From: Lucifugimonas sp038150225
Lineage (GTDB): Bacteria > Chloroflexota > Dehalococcoidia > Lucifugimonadales > Lucifugimonadaceae
Assembly (NCBI GenBank): GCA_038150225.1
Contig: JAYQWG010000002.1
Coordinates: 24,468 to 88,467 of the forward strand
Length of the DNA: 64,000 bases
Reading direction: 5' to 3'
Each line of letters begins with the position of its first letter. Position 1 is the first letter of the stretch. The notes beneath the pieces were generated by a model. It saw only the letters and a program-made list of their open reading frames with translations. It was not told the DNA's origin and did no database searches. Positions 1-8,759 of this stretch are shown here, in pieces. The translations under genes were made by a program, and so were the position numbers.

Positions 1-290
1 TTAACAGTCACCCGGTGAAGCGGAATATCACCGGTGTTAATGAATTGGTGTTGCACGCCTCCAGGTACAAGAACGGCATCGCCTTCCTTAACCGGGTATT
101 CCTTGCCATCGCAAACCAATACACCAGAGCCTTGAGTGATGAACGCCTGGTGTTCCCACGGATGAACGTGATCAGGACTTGACCCTCCAACCGGATGTTT
201 CACATACAGCATCACGAAAGTCGAAACGCCATCGTCAGGTCCAAGGATTGGATTGCCCGTGCTGCTCTCGTTTTTGATTACTGGTTCCAA
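1..290 (-). CDS. Cupin-domain protein (C-terminus beyond window edge)
   Basis: Small single-domain cupin whose last codons lie beyond the left edge; 96 complete codons are visible. The beta-barrel metal site is recognisable: a first cupin motif DHVHPWEHQAF (His-X-His plus a later Glu), then VPGGVQHQFINTG matching the second motif (P-X-G-X2-H-X3-N). The start is TTG at 290, because an in-frame TAA lies two codons upstream and GAGG sits about 9 nt before it. It follows the GMC dehydrogenase and its small subunit on the same strand with 22 nt between, so it is probably the third gene of that operon. Cupins in sugar-acid operons are often isomerases or ligand sensors, but the substrate cannot be read here. 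The shorter reading frame in this stretch is out of phase and is not the gene. Confidence 0.8.
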   Translation of the reverse strand, partial: MEPVIKNESSTGNPILGPDDGVSTFVMLYVKHPVGGSSPDHVHPWEHQAFITQGSGVLVCDGKEYPVKEGDAVLVPGGVQHQFINTGDIPLHRVTV

Positions 291-312
291 TTTGAATTAC
301 CTCGTGGTGAAG

Positions 313-750
313 TTAGGCCTTGCGCCAAAACGGTGCACGTTTCTTAGTAGTTTCAAGAATCGATTCGTCCCAGGGTTCCATCACGTTCCCTTCTGGTTGA
401 GGAGGGCGTGATTCCCAGCCGAGTCGATCGTGCACCCGTATGTCCTTGTAGTACACGAGGTAGACGAGTGTTCTGACCGCATCAAATTCAGCGGGATTAG
501 ATGATTCGAATTTTCTGATCGCCGAATCTTGATGTGGATCGGAAAGAGTTAAAAAGTCACCGCTAAATTCGACGAGGGCGTTCATGCCCGCCGTGAAAAG
601 TGCGGAGTACCTGGGGTGCTCGTCCGAAAGTCTAAGAACTTCTTCTGCGAGACCCATGTCACCGGCAGCGGGCAAATCGTCAACAGCCGGAATCAGGCGA
701 TTCATCAAAGCTGACAGGAGTTCGCTGGAAATTTCCGTGGTGCTTGTCAT
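313..750 (-). CDS. Gluconate 2-dehydrogenase subunit 3-like protein
   Basis: 145-residue soluble protein placed 2 nt after the GMC flavoprotein on the same strand. The pattern LIPAVDDLPAAGDMGLAEEV near the N-terminus and the aromatic-rich middle (LVYLVYYKDIRVHDRLGW) resemble the gluconate 2-dehydrogenase subunit 3 family, which pairs with membrane-associated GMC-type sugar or polyol dehydrogenases. No Tat signal or transmembrane segment is visible, whereas classical family members carry a Tat signal. I infer a partner subunit for the flavoprotein next to it. The family assignment rests on pattern and context rather than on catalytic residues. Confidence 0.65.
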   Translation of the reverse strand: MTSTTEISSELLSALMNRLIPAVDDLPAAGDMGLAEEVLRLSDEHPRYSALFTAGMNALVEFSGDFLTLSDPHQDSAIRKFESSNPAEFDAVRTLVYLVYYKDIRVHDRLGWESRPPQPEGNVMEPWDESILETTKKRAPFWRKA

Positions 751-752
751 GA

Positions 753-2375
753 CTAACCTTTCAGATCCTCTCGCTCCGCAACGATATAGTCTGCAGTCCG
801 CAGTGCCAAAGCCTGGATCGTTGGCGTTGGGTTCACTGCCGCACCGGTCACGAAAACACTACCGTCGACTATGAACAAGTTGTCGACATCATGAGCTTGC
901 CCCCACTTATCGACCACGCTAGTTTTCGGATCATCTCCCATCCGGGCAGTGCCCATGAGGTGCCAGCCTGACTGTTCCATCATGGGATCGACAAACACTT
1001 CTGTTGCTCCGGCTGTTTCGAAAACTTTCTTTGCGTTCTCAATCGCGTGATCGAGCTGATCACGGGAATTCTTGCTAAGTGTGTAAAACAACTTTGGAGC
1101 GGGTATTCCGTCAGCGTCCGTTATTTCCGGATCTAACTCCACACGATTGTGCTCTTCTGGCAAATCTTCGCCAATCACTGCCATTCCCATCATGCTGCCA
1201 AGTCGCTTCTCAAGCTCTGCATGGTGGTTTTCACCCCACGGAATTGCATCAGTGAAGCCTCCGTTGGCTACCCAGGCGGGTCCCAAGCTCCTCTGGAACT
1301 GGTAGGTGTAGCCTCGAACAAAGCCTCGGTCGGTGTCCGTTTCATAGAACTCCTGGCTCATTGCGAAATTGCTGAGCGGTCCACGCCAGGTATTCATCTT
1401 TTCTGGAAACACACCGGTGATCATTGCGAACGGGTGAAACATCAAGTTTTTGCCGACAAGTCCACTCGAGTTTGCCAGTCCGTTCGGGTGATGCTCCGAA
1501 GTGGAGTTCAGCATGATTCGAGGCGTGCCGATTCCGTTCGCTGCCAGGATCACGGATCGGGCCGACTGATGAACTTCGTTGCCTTTGGCGTCTACGTAGT
1601 CGGCACCTGTTGTGCGCCCGTTCTCGTCGACGGTAATTCGCCTAACCCGTGCGCCTGTTTGAATTTTGGCACCGGAGCGTATTGCCCTCGGCCAATACGT
1701 CAAATCTGTACTCGACTTAGCCCGCTGATAACAGCCCATATGGTTGTGCCCGCAATAATTACAAGCGTCTCTTCCCTCGCCATATCGCTGAGAGTTGATG
1801 TAACTGTCTGATGGCCACCAGTGCCATCCGAGTTCATCGAACGCTTCAGTAAGTCGTTTTCCATCCGAGCCGATCGGTAGGGGTGGCATTTGTCGAGGAC
1901 TTCGTGGCGGATTAGCAGGATCACCTGCAATTCCAGAGCACCCCATCACCTCGTCGTTGAGATCGTAATATTCCTCAAGATCCTCGTAAGTGAGCGGCCA
2001 GTCGTCTGCGACACCATCGAGAGTTTTCACACGGAAATCAGATGGGTGAAACCGAGGAGTGTGAGCACTCCAGAGAATAGTGCTTCCACCAACCCCGTTG
2101 AACATCACAGGATGGACTGGTGAGTTCTCGACATTGATTGGGTAGTCCTCACGACGTTGGCGCTTGTTTGGGTCGATCGCCCAGTTGGTTAGCATTTCGA
2201 ATTCGTAGTCAGGAGATGCAGAGGCATAATTCGAAGGATCCTGCCAGAATCCTTGCTCAAGACAGAGAACTTTGAACCCCGCCTCAGACAACCATGCGGC
2301 AGCTGCTGCGCCGGACGCGCCGGCTCCGATTATCAGAACGTCGACGGTTTCTTCATTTCTAGCCGTTGTTGTCAT
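753..2375 (-). CDS. GMC-family FAD-dependent oxidoreductase (sugar/polyol dehydrogenase-like)
   Basis: 540-residue flavoprotein of the glucose-methanol-choline family. The N-terminal dinucleotide fold is clear (DVLIIGAGASGAAAAAWLSE, residues about 13-32), followed by NGVGGSTILWSAHTPRF typical of GMC FAD binding. The C-terminal GMC domain contains GWHLMGTARMGDDP with the conserved His, and ends in the AAVNPTPTIQALALRTADYI signature. Family members oxidise sugar or alcohol hydroxyls, passing electrons to quinone or cytochrome. The following small-subunit and cupin genes form an operon with it. It diverges from enolase A across about 120 bp. With the lactonase and enolases nearby, I infer oxidation of an aldose to a lactone as the first step of a non-phosphorylating sugar-acid route. 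Substrate unknown. Confidence 0.88.
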   Translation of the reverse strand: MTTTARNEETVDVLIIGAGASGAAAAAWLSEAGFKVLCLEQGFWQDPSNYASASPDYEFEMLTNWAIDPNKRQRREDYPINVENSPVHPVMFNGVGGSTILWSAHTPRFHPSDFRVKTLDGVADDWPLTYEDLEEYYDLNDEVMGCSGIAGDPANPPRSPRQMPPLPIGSDGKRLTEAFDELGWHWWPSDSYINSQRYGEGRDACNYCGHNHMGCYQRAKSSTDLTYWPRAIRSGAKIQTGARVRRITVDENGRTTGADYVDAKGNEVHQSARSVILAANGIGTPRIMLNSTSEHHPNGLANSSGLVGKNLMFHPFAMITGVFPEKMNTWRGPLSNFAMSQEFYETDTDRGFVRGYTYQFQRSLGPAWVANGGFTDAIPWGENHHAELEKRLGSMMGMAVIGEDLPEEHNRVELDPEITDADGIPAPKLFYTLSKNSRDQLDHAIENAKKVFETAGATEVFVDPMMEQSGWHLMGTARMGDDPKTSVVDKWGQAHDVDNLFIVDGSVFVTGAAVNPTPTIQALALRTADYIVAEREDLKG

Positions 2376-2497
2376 TACCCAGACCTTTTTACGTCGTTTC
2401 CGAGGAGACTGGCAGTTTACGGACTAGAACCGATCTGTAAAACAGGTCGCAGGGAGTTATGATTTGCGCGTTTCGCAATCTCAGTCAGGAGTGCCCG

Positions 2498-3786
2498 TTG
2501 AGCAGCAATATAACTGTTACCGATGTAAAGATCGTCAACCTCCGAACAGTTGAGCACGTTGGAGAGTTGGAACCGGCATGGAGCCCGGGACGCAAGATGT
2601 CGTTCGACATTGGTGGTGGATCCTATACCGAAGTCCACACTGATGCTGGAATAACCGGAATTGGTCCTGGAATGCATCCAATGCTGCTCGACGGTGTGAA
2701 GGCTTACCTGGTTGGTAAGGATGCACTTGAAATAGAGCAGCACGCGGTCGCTTTGAACTATTACGCCCAAAACATTCATTACCACGGAGTGGCTGGAGTC
2801 GATATGGCCCTTTGGGACATTATGGGCAAGGCCGCGAACCTTCCCTTGTACAAGCTTTGGGGCGGGGTGAAGGACAAGGTCATTCCTTACGCAAGCATGG
2901 TTGTTCTATCGACTCCAGAGGAGAGGGCAGAGCAAGCAAGGTCACTGCAAGACCAGGGCTGGAAAGCGATAAAACTGCGCTGTCACCACGATACGATTTC
3001 AGAAGATATTCGAACCGTCGAAATGGTTCGCGANNNNNNNNNNNNNNNNNNNNNNNNNNNNNNNNNNNNNNNNNNNNNNNNNNNNNNNNNNNNNNNNNNN
3101 NNNNNNNNNNNNNNNNNNNNNNNNNNNNNNNNNGCTGTCACCACGATACGATTTCAGAAGATATTCGAACCGTCGAAATGGTTCGCGAAGCTGTCGGCGA
3201 CGAGATTACAATCATGGTTGATGGTAATCAGGCTCAATCTAGTGGTGACTGGCAGCCCGGTGTTCGCTGGAGCCACCAGCGCGCATACGACACTGCCGTA
3301 GAGCTTCAGGACCTTGGCGTTTACTGGTTGGAAGAACCACTGAAGCGTTACGACTTCGATGGTTTAGCCGAACTAAGCGCCAAAGTAGAAATGCCCATCG
3401 CTGGCGGCGAAAACAACCCTGGACTGAACGAGTTCGTACAGATTTGCGAGCAGGACGTTTACGGATTACTGCAACCGGAAAGCATGGTCATGAATGGAAT
3501 GACGAACCTTCGTAAAGTCGGGGTTCTTGCCGAACTTTACGGCAAAGAGATCGTTCCTCACCATGGCGGTGGAAACATCGGAGTGATTGCCCACATGCAT
3601 CTCGTTGCATCTTGGCGAAACGCCCCTTTCATGGAACTCCTGAACGATCCACCAATTGGCAGTTACAAACATAAATTCTCGATCATGGCGAACGCACCTG
3701 AGTTCGACGGCGAGGGTTACATGGCTCTACCACAAGGACCTGGACTCGGAATTGAAATCAACGAGGATTTGATTCTCGACGACTAA
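2498..3786 (+). CDS. Enolase-superfamily sugar-acid dehydratase A, interrupted by an N-gap
   Basis: Mandelate racemase-type enolase-superfamily enzyme. It appears broken and frameshifted only because a 100-N gap (3034-3133) separates two contig ends that share 55 identical bases. Removing 155 nt (the Ns plus one copy) restores one frame and a 377-residue protein of normal size. Motifs: lysine strand WKAIKLR, metal ligands in MVDGN, WLEEPL and AGGEN, and the histidine in VPHHGGGNIG. The usual QPD is QPE here. The start is taken as TTG 2498, 6 nt after AGGAG; an ATG at 2459 has its purine stretch only 2 nt away and would add 13 atypical residues. Family members abstract the alpha-proton of a carboxylate, commonly dehydrating sugar acids. 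It sits between a GMC dehydrogenase and a lactonase. Confidence 0.85.
2979..3188. repeat. Assembly gap: 100 Ns flanked by a 55-bp exact duplicate
   Basis: Bases 2979-3033 and 3134-3188 are identical over 55 nt and flank exactly 100 Ns (3034-3133). Both copies encode the same stretch of enolase A. This is what two de Bruijn contigs sharing a terminal k-mer look like when scaffolded without merging; 55 is a common k-mer size. It is not a biological repeat. Confidence 0.95.
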
Positions 3787-3820
3787 TATTTCAAGCATTT
3801 AACGAAACGGAAATTTTCCA

Positions 3821-4888
3821 ATGAACAAAGATTTATTCGGATTTGTAGGCACTTACACTCGCCTTGGATCTGAAGGTATCTACACCTTGCGGTTGAACGC
3901 CGAGACGGGTGAGGTAACCAAAGTCTCTACAGCCACTGGACTAGAGAATCCTTCGTTCGTGGCACTTGATCCCACGAACGACCATCTATACGCGATCTCG
4001 GAAACGAGTGCCTTTGACGGTTCGGGCGGTATCACCGCTTTCTCCATCAACAAAGACACCGGGGAACTGACCCAGATCAACCAGCAGTCGACCCAGGGAC
4101 CTGGGCCGTGTCACCTCGTTGTCGATGCGACCGATTCTTCTGTAGTGGTTGCCAATTACGCTGGCGGTAGCGTGTCTGTTCATACCGTCAACGAAGACGG
4201 CTCGGTCAATGCCGGAACCGACTTCGTTCAGCACGAAGGTTCATCTGTGAATGAACGCCGACAGCAAGAAGCGCACGCCCACTCCGCCACACTAAATTCC
4301 GCTAACGACAAGGTTTACATTTGCGACCTTGGTATGGACCAGGTTTTGACCTACAACCTCGACACCGCAAATGGAAAGATTTCACTTGCTGGTTCGGTAG
4401 ATTCCGATGCCGGTGAGGGACCACGTCACTTCACATTCCACCCAAACAACAAATGGGTTTACGTAAACAATGAGCTCGGAAACACTGTTTCTGTATACGA
4501 CGTCGCAAGTGACGAGTCGTTAACACAGAAGCAGAAGATTTCAACTCTCCCCGAAGGTTGGGAAGGCGTAAGCCACACTGCAGACATTCACACCTCGATA
4601 GACGGCAAGTTCTTGTACTGCTCAAACCGTGGACACGATTCGTTAGCTATCTACTCGATAGATCAGTACGACGGAACTCTTACTCACATCGGTAATGAGT
4701 CGACACAGGGGAACACTCCTCGGAACTTTGCCATGACCCCGGACGGACGGTACATCCTTGCAGAGAATCAGGATTCAGACTCGGTAGTCACTCTCAAAAT
4801 TGAGGACGACGGAACCCTCACCCCAACCGGGAGTGTTCTCGAGCTTCCGGCACCAGTTTGCATTCAATGGATGCCAGTTGGCGGTTAG
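3821..4888 (+). CDS. Lactonase, seven-bladed beta-propeller (YkgB/PF10282 type)
   Basis: 355-residue protein of the lactonase/6-phosphogluconolactonase beta-propeller family. The opening FGFVGTYTRLGSEGIYTLRL, recurring blade signatures (GPCHLVVDATDSSVVVANYA, GPRHFTFHPNNKWVYVNNEL, TPRNFAMTPDGRYILAENQD) and the ending FVALDPTNDHLY-type repeats are characteristic. Family members hydrolyse sugar lactones. No signal peptide, so cytoplasmic. It starts 34 nt after enolase A and precedes enolase B by 45 nt on the same strand, giving a natural order: lactone hydrolysis between sugar oxidation and sugar-acid dehydration. The exact lactone (phosphorylated or not) is not determinable; a non-phosphorylated aldonolactone fits the neighbours better. 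Confidence 0.88.
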   Translation: MNKDLFGFVGTYTRLGSEGIYTLRLNAETGEVTKVSTATGLENPSFVALDPTNDHLYAISETSAFDGSGGITAFSINKDTGELTQINQQSTQGPGPCHLVVDATDSSVVVANYAGGSVSVHTVNEDGSVNAGTDFVQHEGSSVNERRQQEAHAHSATLNSANDKVYICDLGMDQVLTYNLDTANGKISLAGSVDSDAGEGPRHFTFHPNNKWVYVNNELGNTVSVYDVASDESLTQKQKISTLPEGWEGVSHTADIHTSIDGKFLYCSNRGHDSLAIYSIDQYDGTLTHIGNESTQGNTPRNFAMTPDGRYILAENQDSDSVVTLKIEDDGTLTPTGSVLELPAPVCIQWMPVGG

Positions 4889-4933
4889 TGACATCTCGTT
4901 CGCGATGATTCGATTGACGAAGAGGTTGAGAAG

Positions 4934-6121
4934 TTGAAAATCACTGACATCCAGGTATTCCGAATGGCAACACCGGTTCACAAGACAGCCGGGACGAACT
5001 GGTTGTTTGTCCGGATCGATACTGACAAAGGAATATCAGGATGGGGTGAAGGCTCACTTCAATACAAAGATGCCGCTCTCGAAGCCGAGATCCTTGATTT
5101 CGGCAAATTCCTGAAAGGAAAAGATCCTCGGCGGATTGACTGGATTTGGACCTCTTTGTTCCGTCGTGTCACATGGTCTGGTGGTGCGGTCACCATGTCA
5201 GCTATTTCGGCGATCGATCTCGCCCTCTGGGACCTAAAAGCCAAATCCCTCGATATACCAGTTTGGGAACTGGCAGGTGGAAAGCACCGCGACAAGATGC
5301 GCGTCTATGCCAACGGCTGGTTCGAAGACGCAAACGAAGCCAATCCTGATCCTGACCCGGAGGCTGCACCAACAAGGCATTCAAAAACGAAGTACGCGGC
5401 AGCAGCCAAAGCTTTGGCAGACGATGGGTGGACTGCGCTCAAGTTCTACCCGTTTGGTGGTCCACAAGTAATCACACCTGAGCGCATACGGCATGGCATC
5501 GAGGTTGTTGGCGCTGTCAGGGACGCTATCGGTCCTAACGTGGAAATAGGCATCGATATTCGTGCGCGAATCGACCCGTGGAGTGCGGGACGGGTAGCTC
5601 GCGAGCTTGAACAGTTCAACATTGCCTGGATGGAAGAACCTATCCTTTACGACAACGTTGAGGCAATGGCTGAATTCGCTCGTTCAGTGAACGTACCGGT
5701 TTCCACAGGCGAACAGCTTTACAACAGGTGGGAATTCAGACCATTACTTGCGACCAACACGGTGCGAATGATTCAGCCTGATATTTGCCACTGTGGTGGA
5801 TTCACTGAAATTCGGAAGATTGCGGACATGGCAGACACTCACTATGTGCCTGTCGCACCGCATAACTCGAATGGGCCAATTTCAACCCTAGCGAGTTTGC
5901 ATTTGGGGCTAAGTATTCCCAACTCGTTTATGCAGGAAATATTTGTTTCGTTTTTTGATCGTTACGGGGATGTTTTGACGAGCCCAATCGACATCACAAA
6001 CGGATTCGCGACCGTTCCAGACGGACCGGGTTGGGGAGCGGATATCGATGTTGAAGCGCTTGAGAAGTACCCGCCAACTGACTTCACTCAAGTAGAGGAC
6101 GAACCGTACCTGCTGTTCTGA
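4934..6121 (+). CDS. Enolase-superfamily dehydratase B (galactonate dehydratase-like)
   Basis: 395-residue mandelate racemase/muconate lactonizing-type enzyme. N-terminal capping domain begins MKITDIQVFRM; the barrel shows WTALKFYPFG, metal ligands IGIDIRARID, AWMEEPI and STGEQLYNRWE, the QPD motif IQPDICHCGG and the histidine in VAPHNSNGPIS. The GEQ-YNRWEFRPLL and QPD-CGGFTEIRKIADMA arrangement resembles D-galactonate dehydratase (DgoD) relatives, which lose water from an aldonate to give a 2-keto-3-deoxy acid. Start is TTG with GAGG exactly 8 nt upstream. It follows the lactonase co-directionally and ends 3 nt before the convergent sulfatase. Substrate is inferred only to subgroup level. 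Confidence 0.87.
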   Translation: MKITDIQVFRMATPVHKTAGTNWLFVRIDTDKGISGWGEGSLQYKDAALEAEILDFGKFLKGKDPRRIDWIWTSLFRRVTWSGGAVTMSAISAIDLALWDLKAKSLDIPVWELAGGKHRDKMRVYANGWFEDANEANPDPDPEAAPTRHSKTKYAAAAKALADDGWTALKFYPFGGPQVITPERIRHGIEVVGAVRDAIGPNVEIGIDIRARIDPWSAGRVARELEQFNIAWMEEPILYDNVEAMAEFARSVNVPVSTGEQLYNRWEFRPLLATNTVRMIQPDICHCGGFTEIRKIADMADTHYVPVAPHNSNGPISTLASLHLGLSIPNSFMQEIFVSFFDRYGDVLTSPIDITNGFATVPDGPGWGADIDVEALEKYPPTDFTQVEDEPYLLF

Positions 6122-6124
6122 ACG

Positions 6125-7555
6125 CTACTCGACTATTGCTTGCCGCTCAGACTCGACTTCCTCGAACCAGGTTTCGAGTTCTGTCCGCATTCGAGTGACG
6201 ATTTGCGGGTTGTCGGATGCGATGTTGTTTTCTTCACCGGGATCAGAAGCAAGGTCGTATAGTTCGGGTTGTGGCGGCTCAGGAATGATCTTTTCAGGTT
6301 CTGGCCAGTCGAAGATTTCCGAGATGTTCTCAGGATGATATTTGTACTCGATATCTTTGAGGATATAGTCGTCGGCAAGTTTCTTGTCCGCTTCGGTTGC
6401 ATATGAAATGTCCAAGGCAGGGCGTACTAGCTTCCAGTCGCCATACCGCATAGCTGCGTTCGTTGTGCCTATCGGAGAATCGCCGTTCCATTGCCAGAAT
6501 CGATTCGGGGGCACTTGGGCCGTATCTCCTCGGATCACATCACTGAAGTCGTGACCATCGAGAGGTTTTTCACCGACCCGATCTACACCAGCAAATGAAA
6601 GAAGTGTTGGTAGCCAATCGGTGAAACAGATTTGATCGGTTATCTCTCTTTCCTGCGGGAGCCCGTTTGCCCATCGCGCAATCATCGGGACGCGGATTCC
6701 ACCTTCGTAAACGGACCCCTTGGCACCTGCGAAACCAGCATTGAATCGACGACCGTCGAGTGAGACTCCATCAGGCACCTGGTCGTAACGATGGGTGAAC
6801 GCAGGACCGTTATCGCTGGTGAACATCAGCAAAGTATCGTCTTCAACCCCGGCGTCATTGAGGGCTTGTTGTACCTTCCCAATACCTCGATCCATCACCT
6901 CGATCATGGCGTAGATGAGCGCGATCCCGTGCTCGAATCCAGCGTCAACGTACCTCTGAGTGACTTCTTCAGGTGCCTGTAATGGTGAATGTGGAGCGTT
7001 CCAGGTCACCATCAGGAAAAACGGGCTCGACTGGTGTCGATTGATAAATGAAACCGCTTCGTCGGCAAGCACATCGGTCAAATAGCGTCCGTCCGATCGC
7101 TCAAACTGACCGTTTCGGTCGAGAATCCAGTCGTAGTAGTCAGCCCAACCACCACGGAAACCTGCGAACTCATTGAATCCCCGAGCATTTGGATGGAATC
7201 TCGGGTCAAGCGCACCGTTATGCCATTTACCGACCATCCCTGTTGCATATCCGGCTGCTTTGAAGGAATCAGCAATCGTTGATTCTGACAGCGAAATACG
7301 GTCGTTACCGAGAACTTCCTGGGGGGTGATCGCACCCGTTCTGATCGGGTACCGACCGGTCAATAGCGCCGCTCGGGATGGGGAGCAGACAGCCGATCCG
7401 GCGTAGTGTTGACTGAATCTCAACCCTTGCGAGGCTAGTTCGTCCAGCACCGGTGTATGAACTCTGCCACCGGAATAGAGACCGAAATCTCCGTACCCCA
7501 TGTCGTCGGCGACCATCAGCACGATGTTTGGTTTTGAAGACACAGGTAACTCCAT
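6125..7555 (-). CDS. Type I sulfatase (arylsulfatase family)
   Basis: 476-residue alkaline-phosphatase-fold sulfatase. Metal-binding start PNIVLMVADDMGYGD, and the formylglycine signature VCSPSRAALLTGRYPIRTG with Cys57 in the C-X-P-S-R context that an FGE enzyme converts to formylglycine. Further metal/sulfate site pieces: KWHNG, MFTSDNGPAF and GGIRVPMIARW. No signal peptide is visible, so it probably acts in the cytoplasm on imported sulfated compounds, unlike many secreted sulfatases. It faces the enolase B gene tail to tail with 3 nt between. The setting suggests removal of sulfate from sulfated sugars before catabolism, which is inference. The anaerobic or aerobic maturase is not in this window. 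Confidence 0.9.
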   Translation of the reverse strand: MELPVSSKPNIVLMVADDMGYGDFGLYSGGRVHTPVLDELASQGLRFSQHYAGSAVCSPSRAALLTGRYPIRTGAITPQEVLGNDRISLSESTIADSFKAAGYATGMVGKWHNGALDPRFHPNARGFNEFAGFRGGWADYYDWILDRNGQFERSDGRYLTDVLADEAVSFINRHQSSPFFLMVTWNAPHSPLQAPEEVTQRYVDAGFEHGIALIYAMIEVMDRGIGKVQQALNDAGVEDDTLLMFTSDNGPAFTHRYDQVPDGVSLDGRRFNAGFAGAKGSVYEGGIRVPMIARWANGLPQEREITDQICFTDWLPTLLSFAGVDRVGEKPLDGHDFSDVIRGDTAQVPPNRFWQWNGDSPIGTTNAAMRYGDWKLVRPALDISYATEADKKLADDYILKDIEYKYHPENISEIFDWPEPEKIIPEPPQPELYDLASDPGEENNIASDNPQIVTRMRTELETWFEEVESERQAIVE

Positions 7556-7646
7556 TCGGATCAGTCAGCGTATTGAACTTGACGAATGTACCATCAGATT
7601 TTCCAGATCAATATCTTCAACGAATAAGTGGCGACGGATAAAAAGT

Positions 7647-8576
7647 ATGGCAATGGAACGGAAACGACTCGGCAAAACTGATCTTGAAGTTGGACGACTC
7701 GGAATCGGACTCTCAGAAGTCGGCTTCAACCTTGAGATGGCAGACGTAGACCAGGCAAGATCGGTAATCAACAAGGCCCTTGATGGCGGAGTGAACTTCC
7801 TCGACACGGCTGCTTGCTACAACATCAGCGAAGAACTCATCGGTCTAGTTGCTGCCGACAGACGAGACGAGTACGTTTTGGCGACTAAGGCTGGTCACTT
7901 TCTTCCGAGAGGTGATGGCGAGGACTGGACCTACGATCTAGTGATCGAATCCATTGACCGTTCCCTCATACGGATGAAGACAGACTATGTTGATCTGGTC
8001 CAACTCCACTCTTGCACCGTCGAAGTACTGGAGCGAGGCGATGTGATCAGGGCATTGCAAGACGCTCGAGCCGCTGGAAAAACCAGGTACATCGGTTACT
8101 CAGGAGATAACGAGAATGCCAAGTGGGCAGTAACCAGTGGACTCTTCGACACCCTCCAGACCAGCTTCAATCTAGTTGACCAATCGGCTAGAACCAATCT
8201 GTTCGCTGATGTTGAAGAGCGAGACATGGGACTGATTATCAAGCGTCCAATTGGGAACGCTGTGTGGGGCGCGACAGGTCAAACCGAGTTGTACGAACAC
8301 AATCCTGAGTACACATCTGAGTACTTCAAACGGGCACAGAAAATGAAATCTTTAGGTCCTCTTGCCGATGAGCCCGAAGACCACATCAAACTGGCTCTTG
8401 GATTCACGTATGCCCACGATGAAGTTGACGTGACAATCGTAGGAACTCAGCGTCCACACCACATGGAATCCAACCTTGAAATGGTTAATTCATCAGTTGA
8501 GATTTCCAGTTCAACCGTGAACGAGCTGCACCAACGCTGGACAGAACTTGCCTCCGACTGGGAGCAGCGAGGCTAG
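7647..8576 (+). CDS. Aldo/keto reductase
   Basis: 309-residue NAD(P)H-dependent aldo/keto reductase with TIM-barrel fold. The catalytic tetrad is visible: Asp in FLDTAACYN with Tyr a few residues on, Lys in VLATKAG, and His in LVQLHSC. The C-terminal cofactor segment VTIVGTQRPHHMESNL is present. The frame stays open further upstream, but family alignment begins at MERKRLGKTDLEVGRLGIG, so I place the start at ATG 7647 (7653 also possible). It is transcribed away from the sulfatase, with about 90 bp of shared promoter space. It probably interconverts a sugar or hydroxycarbonyl compound; substrate unknown. Confidence 0.87.
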   Translation: MAMERKRLGKTDLEVGRLGIGLSEVGFNLEMADVDQARSVINKALDGGVNFLDTAACYNISEELIGLVAADRRDEYVLATKAGHFLPRGDGEDWTYDLVIESIDRSLIRMKTDYVDLVQLHSCTVEVLERGDVIRALQDARAAGKTRYIGYSGDNENAKWAVTSGLFDTLQTSFNLVDQSARTNLFADVEERDMGLIIKRPIGNAVWGATGQTELYEHNPEYTSEYFKRAQKMKSLGPLADEPEDHIKLALGFTYAHDEVDVTIVGTQRPHHMESNLEMVNSSVEISSSTVNELHQRWTELASDWEQRG

Positions 8577-8643
8577 CCCAACCTCAACTGCGTCCATACA
8601 ATGGATTGCTGTTCGTCTCCGGATGTCCTCTAAGCAACCTGTC

Positions 8644-8729
8644 GGGGGAGTGGCGAAATGGCAGACGCGCATGCCTTAGGAGCATGTGCCTTAACAGGCG
8701 TGTGGGTTCGAGTCCCACCTTCCCCACCA
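8644..8729 (+). tRNA. tRNA-Leu (anticodon UAG)
   Basis: Class II tRNA with long variable arm. Acceptor GGGGGAG pairs with CTTCCCC (8719-8725), discriminator A, encoded CCA at 8727-8729. Anticodon stem CATGC/GCATG encloses loop CTTAGGA, giving anticodon TAG, which reads CUA leucine codons. T-arm GTGGG-TTCGAGT-CCCAC is perfect. It lies between an aldo/keto reductase and the transporter operon. Confidence 0.95.
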
Positions 8730-8759
8730 TTTCAACTTGGTTGCCGACGAACATCCTGT

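Noticed and set aside
1149..1811. 220-codon rightward frame inside the GMC dehydrogenase
   Set aside because: Antisense to a well-supported flavoprotein gene; no recognisable fold.
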